A DNA stretch of 64,000 nucleotides from Acidocella aromatica (GCF_014201825.1 NZ_JACHFJ010000004.1:62001-126000), one strand, 5' to 3'. Counted from the first letter of the stretch, positions 39,748-50,604 are shown. Translations and numbers: made by a program. The notes: generated by a model not told the origin, from the letters alone.

Positions 39748-41595
39748 TCAGGCCAGTTCGGGCACCTGCTCGCGCTTCGGTGCCATCGCGGGGACAGGTT
39801 CCGCGCCGCGAATGATAAACTGCCCCACAAGCTGGGCCAGTTCCCGCGCTTCTTTTTCCAGCCCGTGGCTGGCGGCGGTGGTTTGCTCCACCATGGCGGC
39901 GTTCTGCTGGGTTACCTGATCCATCTGGTTCACGGCGGAGTTCACCTCCGAGAGTCCCGCAGCCTGTTCCCGCGCGGCGGCGGCGATGTCCGACACCAAC
40001 CCGTTGAGTTGTGCCACATGCTCGGCGATGCGGGTGAGCGCTTTGCCGGTTTCCCCCACCAGCCGCACCCCGGTTTCCACTTGCTGGCCCGAGGCCGAGA
40101 TGAGCTGTTTGATCTCCTTGGCGGCATCGGCCGAGCGCTGGGCCAGGGAGCGGACCTCGGTGGCCACCACGGCAAAGCCGCGCCCGGCATCGCCCGCGCG
40201 CGCCGCCTCTACCCCCGCGTTCAGCGCCAGTAGGTTGGTCTGGAAGGCGATCTCGTCGATGACGCCGATGATGTTGCCGATCTGCTTTGACGACGTCTCG
40301 ATCCCGCTCATGGCCTCCACGGTTTCGCGCACAACCGCGCCGGAATGCTCGGCATCGGCCTTGGCGGTTTCGGCGGTCTTGCGGGCGCCGTCCGCGCTTT
40401 CGGCGGTTTTGCGGATGGTCGCGGTCACCTGGTCGAGCGCCGCGGCGGTCTGCTCCAGGCTGGCGGCCTGATGTTCGGTGCGGCGGGAGAGGTCGTCCGC
40501 CGCCTGAGTGATCTCCCCGGCGCCGCTGCGCACGCCGCTGGTGTTGTGGGCGATGGCGCGCATCGTTTCGTGCAGCTTGTCCATGGCGGCATTGAAGTCC
40601 TGACGCAGCTTCTCGTAGCCGCTGCCAAAGCCGGTGTTGAGGCGGATCATCAGGTCCCCGCCCGAGAGCCGCTCCAGCCCCGAGGCCAGCTCATGCACCA
40701 CAAAGGCAAGTTCCTTGGCCGCCGCCTCGCGCTCGGCCTCGTTGCGTTTGCGCTCGTCTTCCAGGCGCTGGCTCTGGGCCTGGGCCTCGGCCTCCAGGCG
40801 TTGCTTCTCCTGCGCGTTCTCTTTAAACACCTGCACCGCGCGGGCCATGTCGCCGATCTCGTCGGCGCGTTGCAGCCCGGGGATGCTGCCGTGCAGCGCC
40901 CCGCCCGCCAGGCGGCGCATGGTGCCGGACAGCCCGTTCAGCAGGTCTTTCTGCCGCCCCATCACCCACACGGCCAAGGCCACATAGGCCGCCAGCAGCG
41001 GCGTGAAGATCTCGGCCAGCCCGAGCAGGTAGTTCAGCATGTCGGTACGGATTTCCGTGACATACACGCCCGTGCCGATGATCCAGCGCCATTGCGGCAC
41101 CTCCACCGCCAGGGCGATCTTCGGCTCCGGCGGACCGCCCGCAATCTGGGGGAAGGCGTAGCTGTTATAGGCGGGCTGTCCGGCCATCGCGGCTTCGATC
41201 AGCGGCTTGAACACCGGGTGTCCGTCCGCATCGGCCAGGTTCATCTGGTTGGTGCCGTTCAGCGCAGGGTTCAGCTCTGAGAGGATGGTGCCATCCTCCC
41301 CCACCACGAAGATATAGTTTGAATTGTCGTAGCGTATGGCGGAAATCGCGGCCAGCGCCTTGCTCTGCGCCTCCTGCGTGGTCATCGCCCCGCTTTGCGC
41401 CTGGGCCACGTAGTAGCTGGTAATGGTGCGCGTGGTGTCCAGAATGTCCTGTAGCTCTTTTTTCTTGGCTCCAAGGTGCAGGTTGTAGCTGTGCAGCAGC
41501 GCCATGCCGGTGCCGGACGCCATGATCGCCAGCGCCATCAGGAAGATCAGGACGAACTGTTTGGTGATGGAAAGCTTATCCAATAACCGGCTCAT
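39748..41595 (-). CDS. Methyl-accepting chemotaxis protein with single Cache domain
   Basis: 615 residues from ATG 41595. Membrane helix about 12-32 ([20 protein letters not shown]), periplasmic single-Cache domain about 40-165 ([19 protein letters not shown] and [12 protein letters not shown]), second helix, HAMP, then the cytoplasmic signalling domain with hairpin tip [33 protein letters not shown]. sCache_2 domains often sense small carboxylates. No che genes nearby, so it feeds a system encoded elsewhere. Confidence 0.93.
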   Translation of the reverse strand: MSRLLDKLSITKQFVLIFLMALAIMASGTGMALLHSYNLHLGAKKKELQDILDTTRTITSYYVAQAQSGAMTTQEAQSKALAAISAIRYDNSNYIFVVGEDGTILSELNPALNGTNQMNLADADGHPVFKPLIEAAMAGQPAYNSYAFPQIAGGPPEPKIALAVEVPQWRWIIGTGVYVTEIRTDMLNYLLGLAEIFTPLLAAYVALAVWVMGRQKDLLNGLSGTMRRLAGGALHGSIPGLQRADEIGDMARAVQVFKENAQEKQRLEAEAQAQSQRLEDERKRNEAEREAAAKELAFVVHELASGLERLSGGDLMIRLNTGFGSGYEKLRQDFNAAMDKLHETMRAIAHNTSGVRSGAGEITQAADDLSRRTEHQAASLEQTAAALDQVTATIRKTAESADGARKTAETAKADAEHSGAVVRETVEAMSGIETSSKQIGNIIGVIDEIAFQTNLLALNAGVEAARAGDAGRGFAVVATEVRSLAQRSADAAKEIKQLISASGQQVETGVRLVGETGKALTRIAEHVAQLNGLVSDIAAAAREQAAGLSEVNSAVNQMDQVTQQNAAMVEQTTAASHGLEKEARELAQLVGQFIIRGAEPVPAMAPKREQVPELA

Positions 41596-41876
41596 GCAAT
41601 GGGCTCCTGAACAACCAGATGTGTCTGGCAAAAGTCTTGTTTTGTAATGTGTTGGCGCATGTTGTGTGCTTGCGGCCGCACGCACCTCAAAATATGGCGT
41701 TGATATTTATGCTAAATTAACAGCGCTTTTATGAAGCTGTGCCGGGCAGGCGCGGCCAGCGCCTTGCCGGGGTGGGCACGCATTGCAGCACGAAGCGGTC
41801 AGCGACTTTTTGGCCCTGGTTCAACCGCGTCTTCGATTGCAGGAAGCTAACCGCGCCGGGCGCTGGCCAGCATCGC

Positions 41877-42347
41877 CTATTGCCGGATGTCAGCCAGTTC
41901 CAGCTTGGTCACGGTCACTTTGGCCACGCCGCTGCTAACCAGCCCCAACTGTTTCGCCGCGGCTTCGGAGAGGTCGATGATGCGGTGGCCGTGCGGCATG
42001 CAGTCATTCACTCGCACCACGATGGAGCGGCTATCGCCGATGAGTGAGACGCGCACCTGAGTGCCCATAGGGATGGAGGATGAGGCGGCGGTCAGCGTGT
42101 CGCGGGTGAAGGCCTCGCCCGTGCAGGTGCGGTGCAGGCCGGGGCCGGGGCGGTACCAGGAGGCCATGCCGACAACGGCGGGACCGGTGGCCTGATATTG
42201 CGGCGCGGGCGGGGTGAGTTGCACTAGCGCGGGGGCTGGGGCGGGCGCGGCAATAGTGGCCTGCGGGGCGGGCGCGGTGGCGCAGGCGGAAAGGCCACCG
42301 GAAAGAAGGGCGAGCGCCAGGAATGGCACAAGACGGGTCCTGCTCAT
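41877..42347 (-). CDS. RlpA-like double-psi beta-barrel lipoprotein
   Basis: 156 residues. Lipoprotein signal peptide with LSAC lipobox (Cys about 22), a Pro/Ala-rich spacer to about 55, then the RlpA/DPBB domain: GMASWYRPGPGLHRTCTGEAF, MGTQVRV, IVVRVNDCMPHGHRIIDLSEAAAKQLGL. RlpA proteins are outer-membrane lipoproteins that cleave peptidoglycan glycan strands lacking stem peptides. No SPOR domain is present, so it is a short form. The adjacent 41596-41876 holds nothing I recognise. Confidence 0.85.
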   Translation of the reverse strand: MSRTRLVPFLALALLSGGLSACATAPAPQATIAAPAPAPALVQLTPPAPQYQATGPAVVGMASWYRPGPGLHRTCTGEAFTRDTLTAASSSIPMGTQVRVSLIGDSRSIVVRVNDCMPHGHRIIDLSEAAAKQLGLVSSGVAKVTVTKLELADIRQ

Positions 42348-42481
42348 TAAAACAGGCCGCCGGATTGTGTTGCGGGCTTGTCCATGCGGGGAGCGTAACC
42401 CGTATCTGATGCTCTTGCATAGCTTTGAGCCCTTGTTTTTAGCATTTTTCGCACAGTTTTCGCGCTCAGAGCGCGGTGGCG

Positions 42482-42895
42482 CTATGCGCCGGGCACGGCC
42501 CGCACGCGGCGTTGCAACTCCGGCAGCGCCGCCGCCACGGCTGGGGAGAGCGGCGCGCCATGGTCAAAACACACTCCTTCCACCGCGAAGACGAGCACGC
42601 GCGGCGGCAGTTCCCCCAGCGCGCGGGCCAGTTCCAGCGCGGCGGCGAGGCCGAAGCCGTGCGACGACACAGCCTCCAGCGCGGCGGGCAGCTGCGCGGC
42701 GGAGGCGTCGAATTCATGAATGCGCCCCGGCGTGCCGTTGGGGGCGGCGGCATCCAGGCAGATGAGCGTGGTCACGCCCGCGAGGTCGATCGTCAGCGGG
42801 TTTGCATGGGCCCCGCCCAACTGCGCGGTGGCGATAGGGCCGAGCGCGTCGTCCCCCCGGTCCGGGTTGCCGAAGCCAAGGATGAGCGTGGTCAT
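42482..42895 (-). CDS. [NiFe] hydrogenase maturation protease
   Basis: 137 residues, slightly short for HycI/HyaD-type endopeptidases. GFGNPDRGDDALGP carries the first nickel-binding acidic residue, ICLDAA the second and SSHGFGLAAALELA the His motif. The stretch between residues about 25 and 45 is shorter than usual. It removes the C-terminal tail of the large subunit after nickel insertion. Start overlaps the stop of the large-subunit gene by 4 nt. Confidence 0.85.
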   Translation of the reverse strand: MTTLILGFGNPDRGDDALGPIATAQLGGAHANPLTIDLAGVTTLICLDAAAPNGTPGRIHEFDASAAQLPAALEAVSSHGFGLAAALELARALGELPPRVLVFAVEGVCFDHGAPLSPAVAAALPELQRRVRAVPGA

Positions 42896-44181
42896 GCCCG
42901 GCGCACGGAAAGGCGCAGGAAATGCGTGGCGCAGGAGATGCAGGGGTCGTGGTTGCGGATGGCGGCCTCGGCGGCGGCGCGGATGGCGTCATCCGGCGCG
43001 GCCAGCATGCCGCCCACCAGCGCCACGAGGTCTTCCTCGATGGCCGGCTGGTTCTGGGTGGTGGGGGCGACGATGCGCGCGGCCAGCACGCTGCCATCCC
43101 CGGCGAAATCGTAGCGGTGCCAGCAGATGCCGCGCGGGGCCTCGGTGCAGCCAAAGCCGGTGGCGGCGCGCGGGGTGAGCGGTTGGAAAGCTTCGGCGGG
43201 CGGGGTGTAGGCGGCGATGAGCCGCAAGGCTTCCTCGCAGGCGAAGAGCATTTCCAGGCAGCGGACCAGGATGCTCTTATACGGGTTGCGGCAGACCGGC
43301 CCCAGCCCGGCCTCCTCGGCCAGGGTCTTGGCGGTCTCGGGCAGCAGGTTGGAATTCAGCGCGTAACGCGCCAGCGGGCCGGTGAGATAAGCCCCGCCGT
43401 TCCGCCGCAGCGCGTGCAGGGCGGTGGAATGGGTGACCTGCCGTTCCTCGAATTCGGTCTCGAAATCGCCGATGTCGATGTCCAGCCCGCGCGACGAGGC
43501 CAGCCGCCCGGCGGTGATGGGATATTCGCCGCCATGGCGCAGGGCCACGAATTCATAGTCCCGCTCCACCTCCGGGAAGGGCAGGGCCGCCGCCCAGCGG
43601 AACAGGCGGATGGCGGTCTCCCGCCCTTCCTCAAGCGCTGGTGCCAGCGCCGCCAGTTCGGCGCGCGTGGGCAGGCGGAACACGCCGCCGGGCCGCAGAT
43701 TCACCGGGTGGATTTCTCGTCCGCCGATGACACGCATTAGCGCGTTGCCGGTCTTTTTGAGTGCCAGCCCCGCGCGCACGATGCCGGGTTGCTCCCTGGC
43801 GAGCGCAATGCCGTCGGGCAGCCCGCAGAAATCGGGCGCGTGCAGCATGACCACATGCAGGGCATGGCTCTCGATCCACTCGCCGCAATACAGCAGCCGG
43901 CGTAAATCGCGCATCGCGGCGGGGATGTCCGCGCCAAAGGCGCGCTCGACCGCCTGTACCGCGCCCATCTGGTAGGCGATGGGGCAGATGCCGCAGATGC
44001 GCGCCGTGATGTCGGGGATTTCAGCGTAGTCGCGCCCGCGCAGCAGGGCCTCGAAGAAGCGGGGCGGCTCGAAGATGCGTAGATGCGCGGTTTTCAGCCC
44101 GCCGTTCTCGATCTCGATATCGAGCGCGCCCTCGCCCTCCACGCGGGTGAGCAGATCGACCTCAATCCGTCTTGTGCTCAT
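42892..44181 (-). CDS. hydA: [NiFe] hydrogenase large (alpha) subunit, group 3b type
   Basis: 429 residues from ATG 44181. Nickel ligands: Cys63 and Cys66 in [10 protein letters not shown], Cys414 and Cys417 in DPCISCATH close to the end; the tail FLRLSVRRA after His420 is the expected protease target. The short length and gene order with FAD, Fe-S and delta subunits match cytoplasmic NADP-linked group 3b enzymes (sulfhydrogenase type). It splits or makes hydrogen coupled to NAD(P). Hyp maturation genes are not in the window. Confidence 0.92.
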   Translation of the reverse strand: MSTRRIEVDLLTRVEGEGALDIEIENGGLKTAHLRIFEPPRFFEALLRGRDYAEIPDITARICGICPIAYQMGAVQAVERAFGADIPAAMRDLRRLLYCGEWIESHALHVVMLHAPDFCGLPDGIALAREQPGIVRAGLALKKTGNALMRVIGGREIHPVNLRPGGVFRLPTRAELAALAPALEEGRETAIRLFRWAAALPFPEVERDYEFVALRHGGEYPITAGRLASSRGLDIDIGDFETEFEERQVTHSTALHALRRNGGAYLTGPLARYALNSNLLPETAKTLAEEAGLGPVCRNPYKSILVRCLEMLFACEEALRLIAAYTPPAEAFQPLTPRAATGFGCTEAPRGICWHRYDFAGDGSVLAARIVAPTTQNQPAIEEDLVALVGGMLAAPDDAIRAAAEAAIRNHDPCISCATHFLRLSVRRA

Positions 44182-44938
44182 TGGCCTCGCTCTCCCGCTT
44201 GAAAGCCGCCGCCCCGGCGTTGAAGTTGCGGAAGGCATGGACGATCTCACGCGGCGTCTGGCCAAGCGCCGTGAAGCGCGCGGCCAGGGCGGCGGTGTTG
44301 GGGGTTTCGGAGGGGCCGAAGCAGCCATAGCAGCCGCGCCGGTAGCTGGGGCACAGCGCGCCGCAGCCCGCATGCGTCACCGGCCCCAGGCAGGGCGTGC
44401 CTTGCACCAGCACGCACACCGTGCCGCGCGATTTGCACTCGATGCACACCGGGCGGGCGGGCAGCACCGGCGCGCGCCCAGCCAGCGTGGCGGCGATGAA
44501 CTCCAGCAAACTCTCCTTGCTGATCGGGCAGCCGCGCAGTTCGGCATCCACCTTCACATGCGCCGCGATGGGGGTGGAGGTGGCAAGCGTCGAGATATAG
44601 TCGGGGTGCGGGTAGACGGCCCGCGTGTACTCGGCGGCATCCGCGAAATTGCGCAGCGCCTGGATGCCGCCTGCGGTGGCGCAGGCGCCGATGGTCACCA
44701 GCAGCCCGGCCTGTTTGCGGATCTCCTGGATGCGTTCAGCGTCCTGCGCGGTGGTGATGGAGCCTTCCACCAGCACGAGGTCGTAGGGGCCGGGGGCGAG
44801 CGTGCTGGAGGCCTCGGCGAAATGGGCGATCTCGACGGCATCGGTAATCGCCAGCAGCTCGTCCTCGCAGTCCAGCAGCGAGAGCTGGCAACCGTCGCAG
44901 GAGGCGAATTTGAACACGGCGAGGCGCAAGCGGGGCAT
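44162..44938 (-). CDS. hydD: [NiFe] hydrogenase small (delta) subunit
   Basis: 258 residues from ATG 44938. Proximal cluster: Cys14 and Cys17 in [10 protein letters not shown], then IGACATAGG; further Cys in ELRGCPIS and in [32 protein letters not shown] and GCYGCFGP, enough for three [4Fe-4S] clusters. No Tat signal, so cytoplasmic. It overlaps the large-subunit gene by 20 nt and follows the FAD subunit by 2 nt. Confidence 0.92.
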   Translation of the reverse strand: MPRLRLAVFKFASCDGCQLSLLDCEDELLAITDAVEIAHFAEASSTLAPGPYDLVLVEGSITTAQDAERIQEIRKQAGLLVTIGACATAGGIQALRNFADAAEYTRAVYPHPDYISTLATSTPIAAHVKVDAELRGCPISKESLLEFIAATLAGRAPVLPARPVCIECKSRGTVCVLVQGTPCLGPVTHAGCGALCPSYRRGCYGCFGPSETPNTAALAARFTALGQTPREIVHAFRNFNAGAAAFKRESEANEHKTD

Positions 44939-44940
44939 GG

Positions 44941-45783
44941 CTACAGCTCCCTTACGGCCAAAGCGGGGGCGATACGGTCGTAGCGCATCACCGGGCCGTC
45001 CTTGCAGATGAAGGCGGCGCCGAATTGGCAATGGCCGCACAGGCCGATGGCGCATTTCATGTTGCGCTCCAGGGAGAGGTGGATGCGCTCGGCGGGCACC
45101 GCCATGCCGAGCAGGGCCTGGGCGGTGGCGCGCATCATCACCTCGGGGCCACAGATGAGGGCGGCGGTGTTCGCCGGGTCGAAATCCGCGCGGGGCAGAA
45201 GCAGCGGCACCACCCCGACATGGCCGTGCCACATGGCATCGGCCCGGTCCATGGTAACGGCCACGTACAGGTCGAGATTGGCGCGCCACTGGGCGATCTC
45301 GTGCGGGTACAGGATATCCGGCGGGGTGCGAGCGCCGATCAGCAGCGACAGCTTGCCGTAGCGCTCGCGGTGGGCGAGCAGATGGCGGATGGCAGGGCGC
45401 AGCGGGGCCAGGCCGAGCCCACCCGCGACGATGAGCACGTCGCGCCCTTGCGTCTCGGCCACTGGCCAGGCGGTGCCGAAGGGGCCGCGCAGCCCCAGGC
45501 TGGCCCCCGGGGGCAGGCGGGTCAGCGCGTGGCTGATGGCGCCGACATCGCGGATGGTGTGGATGAACGCCGCCTCAGTGGCGCCGGAGAGGGAGATGGC
45601 GGCCTCGCCCACGCCGGGCACGTAGAGCATGTTGAACTGCCCGGGCAGTATCGCGGGTAGCGCCCCGGCCTGCGGGGCGATGTTCAGCGTCACCGTGTCG
45701 CCCAGCTCCCGCCGCGCCGCGATGACGCGGTAGGGCGTGGGCACAAAGGCGCCGCGCTCAGTAATAGGGGCCGGCATAGACAT
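44941..45783 (-). CDS. hydG: Hydrogenase FAD/NAD(P)-binding (gamma) subunit
   Basis: 280 residues; ATG 45783 or the second ATG at 45777. Ferredoxin-reductase-like FAD domain ([22 protein letters not shown]), NAD(P) domain ([27 protein letters not shown]) and a C-terminal [2Fe-2S] cysteine set [17 protein letters not shown], like the sulfhydrogenase gamma subunit. It exchanges electrons with NAD(P)(H). It overlaps the cyclic-nucleotide-domain gene by 26 nt. Confidence 0.9.
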   Translation of the reverse strand: MSMPAPITERGAFVPTPYRVIAARRELGDTVTLNIAPQAGALPAILPGQFNMLYVPGVGEAAISLSGATEAAFIHTIRDVGAISHALTRLPPGASLGLRGPFGTAWPVAETQGRDVLIVAGGLGLAPLRPAIRHLLAHRERYGKLSLLIGARTPPDILYPHEIAQWRANLDLYVAVTMDRADAMWHGHVGVVPLLLPRADFDPANTAALICGPEVMMRATAQALLGMAVPAERIHLSLERNMKCAIGLCGHCQFGAAFICKDGPVMRYDRIAPALAVREL

Positions 45784-46222
45784 CGAGCACCTGCAGCCGC
45801 GCCGCGTTCAGGCTCTGCACCAGCATGGGCAGGAAGCATTTCATCATGGCATAGCCGAAATCATGGTCGGTTTCGCATTTGCTGCGCAGGCAGGCGGCGT
45901 CGATCCCCAGGGCCAGTGTGGTTTCCACGGCCCTTATGTCGGCGCTCCAGCGGTAGGGCGGAATCAGCCAGGAGGCACCGGCGACATCGCCAGGGCCGAG
46001 TGTCTCCAGCACCACCGCGTGGCGGGCGGGCGGGGCGATCTCCAGCGCCGCGCGGCCCTGGCGGATGATGAAGAACTCGTTGGCGGGCAGGCCCTCGCGG
46101 CACAGATACTGCCCCGCCGTAAAGCGATGGTTGCGCGCGCAGCCCGTGAGCACCGCGAGATGCTCGGGCGCCAGCTCCGCAAATACGCGCTGCGTGCCGA
46201 TGACGCGCTCAAGAGTTTCCAT
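45758..46222 (-). CDS. Cyclic-nucleotide-binding-domain protein without HTH
   Basis: 154 residues: a Crp-like cNMP beta-roll ([39 protein letters not shown]) followed by a helical end ([28 protein letters not shown]) but no DNA-binding HTH. Genes of this kind are common inside group 3b/3d hydrogenase operons between the beta and gamma genes, as here (overlaps of 14 and 26 nt). Role in the complex is unknown; a sensory or regulatory subunit is inferred. Confidence 0.85.
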   Translation of the reverse strand: METLERVIGTQRVFAELAPEHLAVLTGCARNHRFTAGQYLCREGLPANEFFIIRQGRAALEIAPPARHAVVLETLGPGDVAGASWLIPPYRWSADIRAVETTLALGIDAACLRSKCETDHDFGYAMMKCFLPMLVQSLNAARLQVLDVYAGPYY

Positions 46223-47336
46223 TCTGCGCCTCCCGCAGGGCCGTGGCCTCGGCCACGAGGTCGATGCCCGTGGGACACCAGGTGATGCAGCGCCCGCAGC
46301 CGACGCAGCCCATCGTGCCGAACTGCTCGACCCAGGTGGAGAGCTTGTGCGTCAGCCATTGGCGGTAGCGGGCGGCGGTGCTCTGCCGTACCGAGCCGCC
46401 ATGCAGGTAGGAGAAGTCGAGCGTGAAGCAGGAGTCCCAGCTGCGCACGCGCTGGGCGTCGGCGGTGGTGAGGTCGGTATGGTCGGCCACCGTGGTGCAG
46501 AAGCAGGTGGGGCAGACCATGGTGCAGTTGCCGCAGGAGAGGCAGCGCTGCGCCACCTCCTGCCAGTGCGGATGGTTGGCGGCGGCGGCGAGCTGCGCGG
46601 GCAGGTTTTCGGTGTTCAGCGCGCGGGTCTGCGCGGCGGCGGTGTTTACGGTCACGGCTTCGGCGGCGGCAAGGTCGCCCGCGCTGGCGGGGCGGCTGGG
46701 CAGGGCGGCCAGCAGCGCCTCGCCCGCCTCGCTGCCCGCTTCGGCCAGGAACTCATGGCGGCCGTCCAGCAATTCGGTGAGTGCGATGTCGTACCCGGCC
46801 GCCGCCTTTGGCCCGGTATTCATGGAGGCGCAGAAGCAGGTGGGCGCGGCGGTGCCGCAATTCACCGCCACGATGAAGGCGTTCTCCCGCCGCGCGGCGT
46901 AGGCGGTGTCGGCGTAGGGGCCGTCGCGCAGCACCTTGTCCTGCACCGCGATCGCCGCCAACTCGCAGGCGCGCACGCCGATGAAGGCGTATGTCCGCTC
47001 CTCTGCCGGTGGGGGCAGGAAGTCCAGGCCGTCGGCCGTCTGGCGTGTGGTGAACAGCACCTCGCGCGGCGGGAGCAGGAATTGCTTCCAGGAATGCGGC
47101 CCCACGGCATAGCCGAACAAAGCGGCATCGGTGCGCGGCTCCAGCCGGTACTGGCCTGCCTCCTGGCGGTCGGTCCAGCCTGCGGGCAGATCGTCGAGGC
47201 GGGAAATTTCGTCGTATACGATGGCGCCGTCGCGCCGCACAGGGCCTAGCACCACGCGGGTGGCGGCCAGCGCCGAGATGAGGTCCTGCAGCGCCTCCGG
47301 CGCCAGAACTCGTATTGCCGCTGTCGCTTGTTGCAT
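46209..47336 (-). CDS. hydB: Hydrogenase 4Fe-4S (beta) subunit
   Basis: 375 residues from ATG 47336, preceded by GGAGGCGG; longer frames lack a ribosome site. C-terminal ferredoxin domain with [16 protein letters not shown] and [16 protein letters not shown]. The N-terminal two thirds resemble the anaerobic-sulfite-reductase A / sulfhydrogenase beta fold ([20 protein letters not shown]). It conducts electrons between the FAD subunit and the hydrogenase core. First gene of the operon. Confidence 0.9.
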   Translation of the reverse strand: MQQATAAIRVLAPEALQDLISALAATRVVLGPVRRDGAIVYDEISRLDDLPAGWTDRQEAGQYRLEPRTDAALFGYAVGPHSWKQFLLPPREVLFTTRQTADGLDFLPPPAEERTYAFIGVRACELAAIAVQDKVLRDGPYADTAYAARRENAFIVAVNCGTAAPTCFCASMNTGPKAAAGYDIALTELLDGRHEFLAEAGSEAGEALLAALPSRPASAGDLAAAEAVTVNTAAAQTRALNTENLPAQLAAAANHPHWQEVAQRCLSCGNCTMVCPTCFCTTVADHTDLTTADAQRVRSWDSCFTLDFSYLHGGSVRQSTAARYRQWLTHKLSTWVEQFGTMGCVGCGRCITWCPTGIDLVAEATALREAQNGNS

Positions 47337-47559
47337 CAGCCGCCTCCGTTTTTCGCCCCCGGGCGGGAGGGCGACACAGACGTTACGCAGCCAGTTTAGC
47401 GCCGCAATGCCCGGCTGGCCAGAGATGTGAGCCGGTCCGGGCCCGGGTGGTATGATGGGAAAATGACACCGTCCCGTTCTGGTTTCGCGTAGTACGTCGA
47501 AGTGTGCCCTGGTTTCTGGTGTTTCGGGCCACGAAGACACAAGAATCGGAGCCCCAATG

Positions 47560-48137
47560 CTCATTCACTATGGCTGCGAAATATCCCTGACCTGCCCGCT
47601 TTCCCTGCGCGGGACCGCACGGCGGATCTGTGCACCCGGGAAACATTCAGCACCACTCCAGCGGGTCTGGTCACGCGATTTGTACGGCAATCTCTGCCGT
47701 CGCTTGGCCGAGCCTGCCGGAGACATCAAGATCCGAGGCGATGCGACGATTTATGACAGCGGCGTTCCCACGCCGGTCGTGCTTGGCGCGAAGGAGGTGG
47801 CGGTCGCCGCGCTGCCTGATTCCTGCCTGGTCTATCTTCTGGGGAGATTCTTTATCAGGCCGTGCCTTATGTCGGCATCGTCAAGGATTTCGACTTTCTG
47901 CACGCCACCAACGAGGTGCTGACCGAACGCGGCGTGCCCCTGCCGCTGCCCGGCCAGTCCACCACCACGCCGGAGACGCGCAGGGAGAAGGGGCTGGTGG
48001 TGCAGACCGCAGATCATCGGCAAGGATGTGGTGGAGCGGCTCTACGCTTCCGCGCCCGAGGGTATAGCGTGCTCGGCACGATCCGCGATACCGCCAAGGG
48101 TGCCGGTCTGCTCGGCCAATATCCGGCCTGGGAATAA
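47560..48137 (+). pseudogene. Decayed coding debris, including an SDR/epimerase N-terminal remnant
   Basis: No intact gene between 47337 and 48140. Coding-like text jumps between frames: a stretch ending VVLGAKEVAVAALPDSCLVY in one frame continues as GEILYQAVPYVGIVKDFDF in another near 47840. At 48018-48125 the words IGKDVVERL and, one frame away, RARGYSVLGTIRDTAKGA look like the Rossmann start of an NAD-dependent epimerase broken by a frameshift and truncated. Only the second piece has a recognisable family; the first I cannot name. Confidence 0.5.
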
Positions 48138-48140
48138 GTA

Positions 48141-49034
48141 TTACCCCTTGTAGCGCAGCGCCTCGACGAAAAGCGAGAATGCCGCCGAGGGCTGACGGCG
48201 GCTGGGGTAGTAAAGATGGTAGCCCGCGAAAGGCGGGCACCAATCCTCCAGCACACGCTCCAGGCGGCCCTGGGCAATGTAGGTTTCGGCGTGATCGGTT
48301 GTCACGCAGGCGAGGCCCATGCCGGATAGCGTGGCGCGCATGATCAGCCCGACATTGTTGAACGCCAGCTGTCCTTCCACGCGCACGCGCAGCTCACGGC
48401 CGTCTTTTTCAAACTCCCAGGCATAGAGCCCGCCCGCCGTGGGCAGGCGCATGTTGATGCAGTGGTGATGCGCCAGATCCTGCGGCGTGTGCGGTTTGCC
48501 GTGGCGTGCGAAATAGTCCGGCGCGCCAACCACGGCCATGCGCAGTTCCGGCCCGATCCGCACGGCCACCATGTCCTTGGCGATGGATTCGCCAAGCCGC
48601 ACACCGGCGTCGAACCGCTCGGTGACGATGTCGGTCAAGCCGGAATTGATGTCGAGCTCGACATGAAGGTCCGGGTATTCTGGCAGCAGCTTTTCCAGCG
48701 CGGGCCAGAGTACGGTATGGGCGGCATGCTCCGAGGTGGTGATGCGGATATTGCCAGCCGGTTTTTCACGTAGACGGCTCAGCGCGTTCAGCTCTGTCCC
48801 GATGCTCCCCAGCGCCGGGCCGAGCGTTTTCAGCAGGCGCTCGCCAGCCTCGGTGGGGGCGACGCTGCGTGTGGTGCGGGTGAGCAGCCTGATCCCGAGC
48901 CTTGCCTCAAGTCTGCGGATGGTATGGCTCAACGCCGATTGCGAGGTGCCGAGCTTCGCCGCCGCGCGGGTGAAGTTCCGCTCCTCCGCCACCGTGAGAA
49001 AGGCGTTGAGATCAACGAGATCTTCCCGCTGCAT
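48141..49034 (-). CDS. LysR-family transcriptional regulator
   Basis: 297 residues. HTH in the first 65 residues (LNAFLTVAEERNFTRAAAKLGTSQSALSHTIRRLEARLG), then a periplasmic-binding-like effector domain. Resembles LysR proteins that sit beside aldo/keto reductase and SDR genes. Divergent from the cupin-ADH pair; the likely intergenic binding zone is 49035-49135. A motif at its own start (GCATTCATGAA, 49031-49041) recurs upstream of the AKR gene. Confidence 0.93.
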   Translation of the reverse strand: MQREDLVDLNAFLTVAEERNFTRAAAKLGTSQSALSHTIRRLEARLGIRLLTRTTRSVAPTEAGERLLKTLGPALGSIGTELNALSRLREKPAGNIRITTSEHAAHTVLWPALEKLLPEYPDLHVELDINSGLTDIVTERFDAGVRLGESIAKDMVAVRIGPELRMAVVGAPDYFARHGKPHTPQDLAHHHCINMRLPTAGGLYAWEFEKDGRELRVRVEGQLAFNNVGLIMRATLSGMGLACVTTDHAETYIAQGRLERVLEDWCPPFAGYHLYYPSRRQPSAAFSLFVEALRYKG

Positions 49035-49135
49035 TCATGAACCTCTGATATGACTTCAAGCTGATTATCCGATCTAATCCTGTTCCCGGCTGAGTGCCAT
49101 ACAAGATGCACCAGAAATTCCGGGAGAATTTGATC

Positions 49136-49537
49136 ATGGACATTATGCGCAACGGTGGCACGGCCTCGCGGCCCGGTCCGGTCGATTATTTCACGGGAAC
49201 GGTGCGCGTCGATGCGCCTTTCGCTGGCACCGATGGCGCGCGTGTCAGCGGCGCCACCGTCACCTTCGAGCCAGGTGCGCGCACAGCCTGGCACACCCAT
49301 CCGCTGGGGCAGACGCTGATCGTCACCGCCGGGCTCGGCCGTGTGCAGAAAGAGGGCGAGCCGGTGCAGGAGATCCGCCCCGGCGATATCGTCTGGATCA
49401 AGCCCGGTGAAAAACACTGGCACGGCGCCGCGCCGCACTGCGCGATGACGCATATCGCCATCGCGGAAGCGCTGGATGGTTCAGTGGTCACCTGGATGGA
49501 ACAGGTGAGCGACGCCGACTACACCGCCGCAATTTGA
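49136..49537 (+). CDS. Cupin-domain protein
   Basis: 133 residues from ATG 49136 (GGGAG upstream); an in-frame ATG at 49106 is possible. Single cupin barrel with metal motif 1 [21 protein letters not shown] (two His, Gln where Glu is usual or the later Glu) and motif 2 [17 protein letters not shown]. Similar small cupins accompany dehydrogenase genes and have been called carboxymuconolactone- or mandelonitrile-lyase-like; the reaction here is not known. The stop overlaps the region of the ADH start. Confidence 0.8.
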   Translation: MDIMRNGGTASRPGPVDYFTGTVRVDAPFAGTDGARVSGATVTFEPGARTAWHTHPLGQTLIVTAGLGRVQKEGEPVQEIRPGDIVWIKPGEKHWHGAAPHCAMTHIAIAEALDGSVVTWMEQVSDADYTAAI

Positions 49538-49548
49538 TGGAGACCATG

Positions 49549-50595
49549 ATGAAAACCAAAGGCTACGCCGCTTTCACCTGCGACACGCCGCTCGCGCCGT
49601 TCAGCTTCGAGCGCCGGGCTCCGCGCGAGAATGATATTGTCATGGAGATCCTCTATTGCGGCGTCTGCCATTCAGACCTGCACTGGGCCCACAATGACTG
49701 GGGCTGGACCTCATACCCGGTGGCGCCGGGGCACGAGATTGTCGGGCGTGTTATTGAAACCGGCAACGCCGTAACCCGCTACAAGGTGGGCGGTGCCGTG
49801 GCCGTGGGCTGCATGGTGGATAGCTGCCAGAGCTGTGACCAATGCCGGAAGGGGCTGGAACAGCTCTGCCGGGAGGGCAACACCGGCACTTATGGCGGGC
49901 GTGACCGCATCACCGGCGAACCTACCCAGGGTGGCTATTCCAAGTATTTGGTGGTGCGTGAGGAATTCGCCCTGCGCGTGCCGGAAGGGCTCGACCTCTC
50001 CCGTGCCGCGCCGCTGCTCTGCGCGGGCATCACCACCTATTCGCCGCTGCGCACCTGGAATGTGGGACCTGGCAGCCGCGTGGGCGTGGTGGGGCTTGGC
50101 GGGCTTGGCCATATGGCGGTGAAGCTTGCCGCGGGGATGGGCGCGGAAGTGACTGTGCTGAGCCGCCACCAGGGCAAGGAGGCCGACGCTTTGGCCCTGG
50201 GCGCGGCGCGGCTGCTGGTTTCCACCGACGCGGCGGCGATGGCCAAGGCGGCATCGGGTTTCGACCTCATTATCGACACCGTGCCGGTGAAGCACGACCT
50301 CAACCTCTATCTGCCGCTGCTGGATGTGGACGGCACGCTGGTGCTGGTCGGGCAGATCGGCCCAGTCGCGGAGCCAAGCACAGTGCCGTTGATCCTGGGC
50401 CGCCGCCGCATTACCGGGTCGCCTATCGGCGGCATCGCGGAGACGCAGGAGATGCTGGATTTCTGTGCACGCAAGAACATCCTGCCCGAGTGCGAGATGA
50501 TCAACATCCAGGACATCAACACCGCCTTTGAGCGCATGGACCGTGCCGATGTGCGCTACCGCTTCGTCATCGACATGGCATCCCTCGATGCCTGA
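49549..50595 (+). CDS. Zinc-dependent NAD(P) alcohol dehydrogenase (YahK/CAD type)
   Basis: 348 residues from ATG 49549 (GGAG 6 nt upstream; ATG 49537 and 49546 also in frame). Catalytic zinc: Cys in YCGVCHSD and His-Glu in PGHEIVG; structural zinc: Cys-rich DSCQSCDQCRKGLEQLC. Rossmann motif VGVVGLGGLGHMAVKLA. It reduces aldehydes with NADPH, as in YahK/cinnamyl-alcohol dehydrogenases. Co-transcribed with the cupin gene. Confidence 0.92.
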   Translation: MKTKGYAAFTCDTPLAPFSFERRAPRENDIVMEILYCGVCHSDLHWAHNDWGWTSYPVAPGHEIVGRVIETGNAVTRYKVGGAVAVGCMVDSCQSCDQCRKGLEQLCREGNTGTYGGRDRITGEPTQGGYSKYLVVREEFALRVPEGLDLSRAAPLLCAGITTYSPLRTWNVGPGSRVGVVGLGGLGHMAVKLAAGMGAEVTVLSRHQGKEADALALGAARLLVSTDAAAMAKAASGFDLIIDTVPVKHDLNLYLPLLDVDGTLVLVGQIGPVAEPSTVPLILGRRRITGSPIGGIAETQEMLDFCARKNILPECEMINIQDINTAFERMDRADVRYRFVIDMASLDA

Positions 50596-50604
50596 CCTAC
50601 AACC

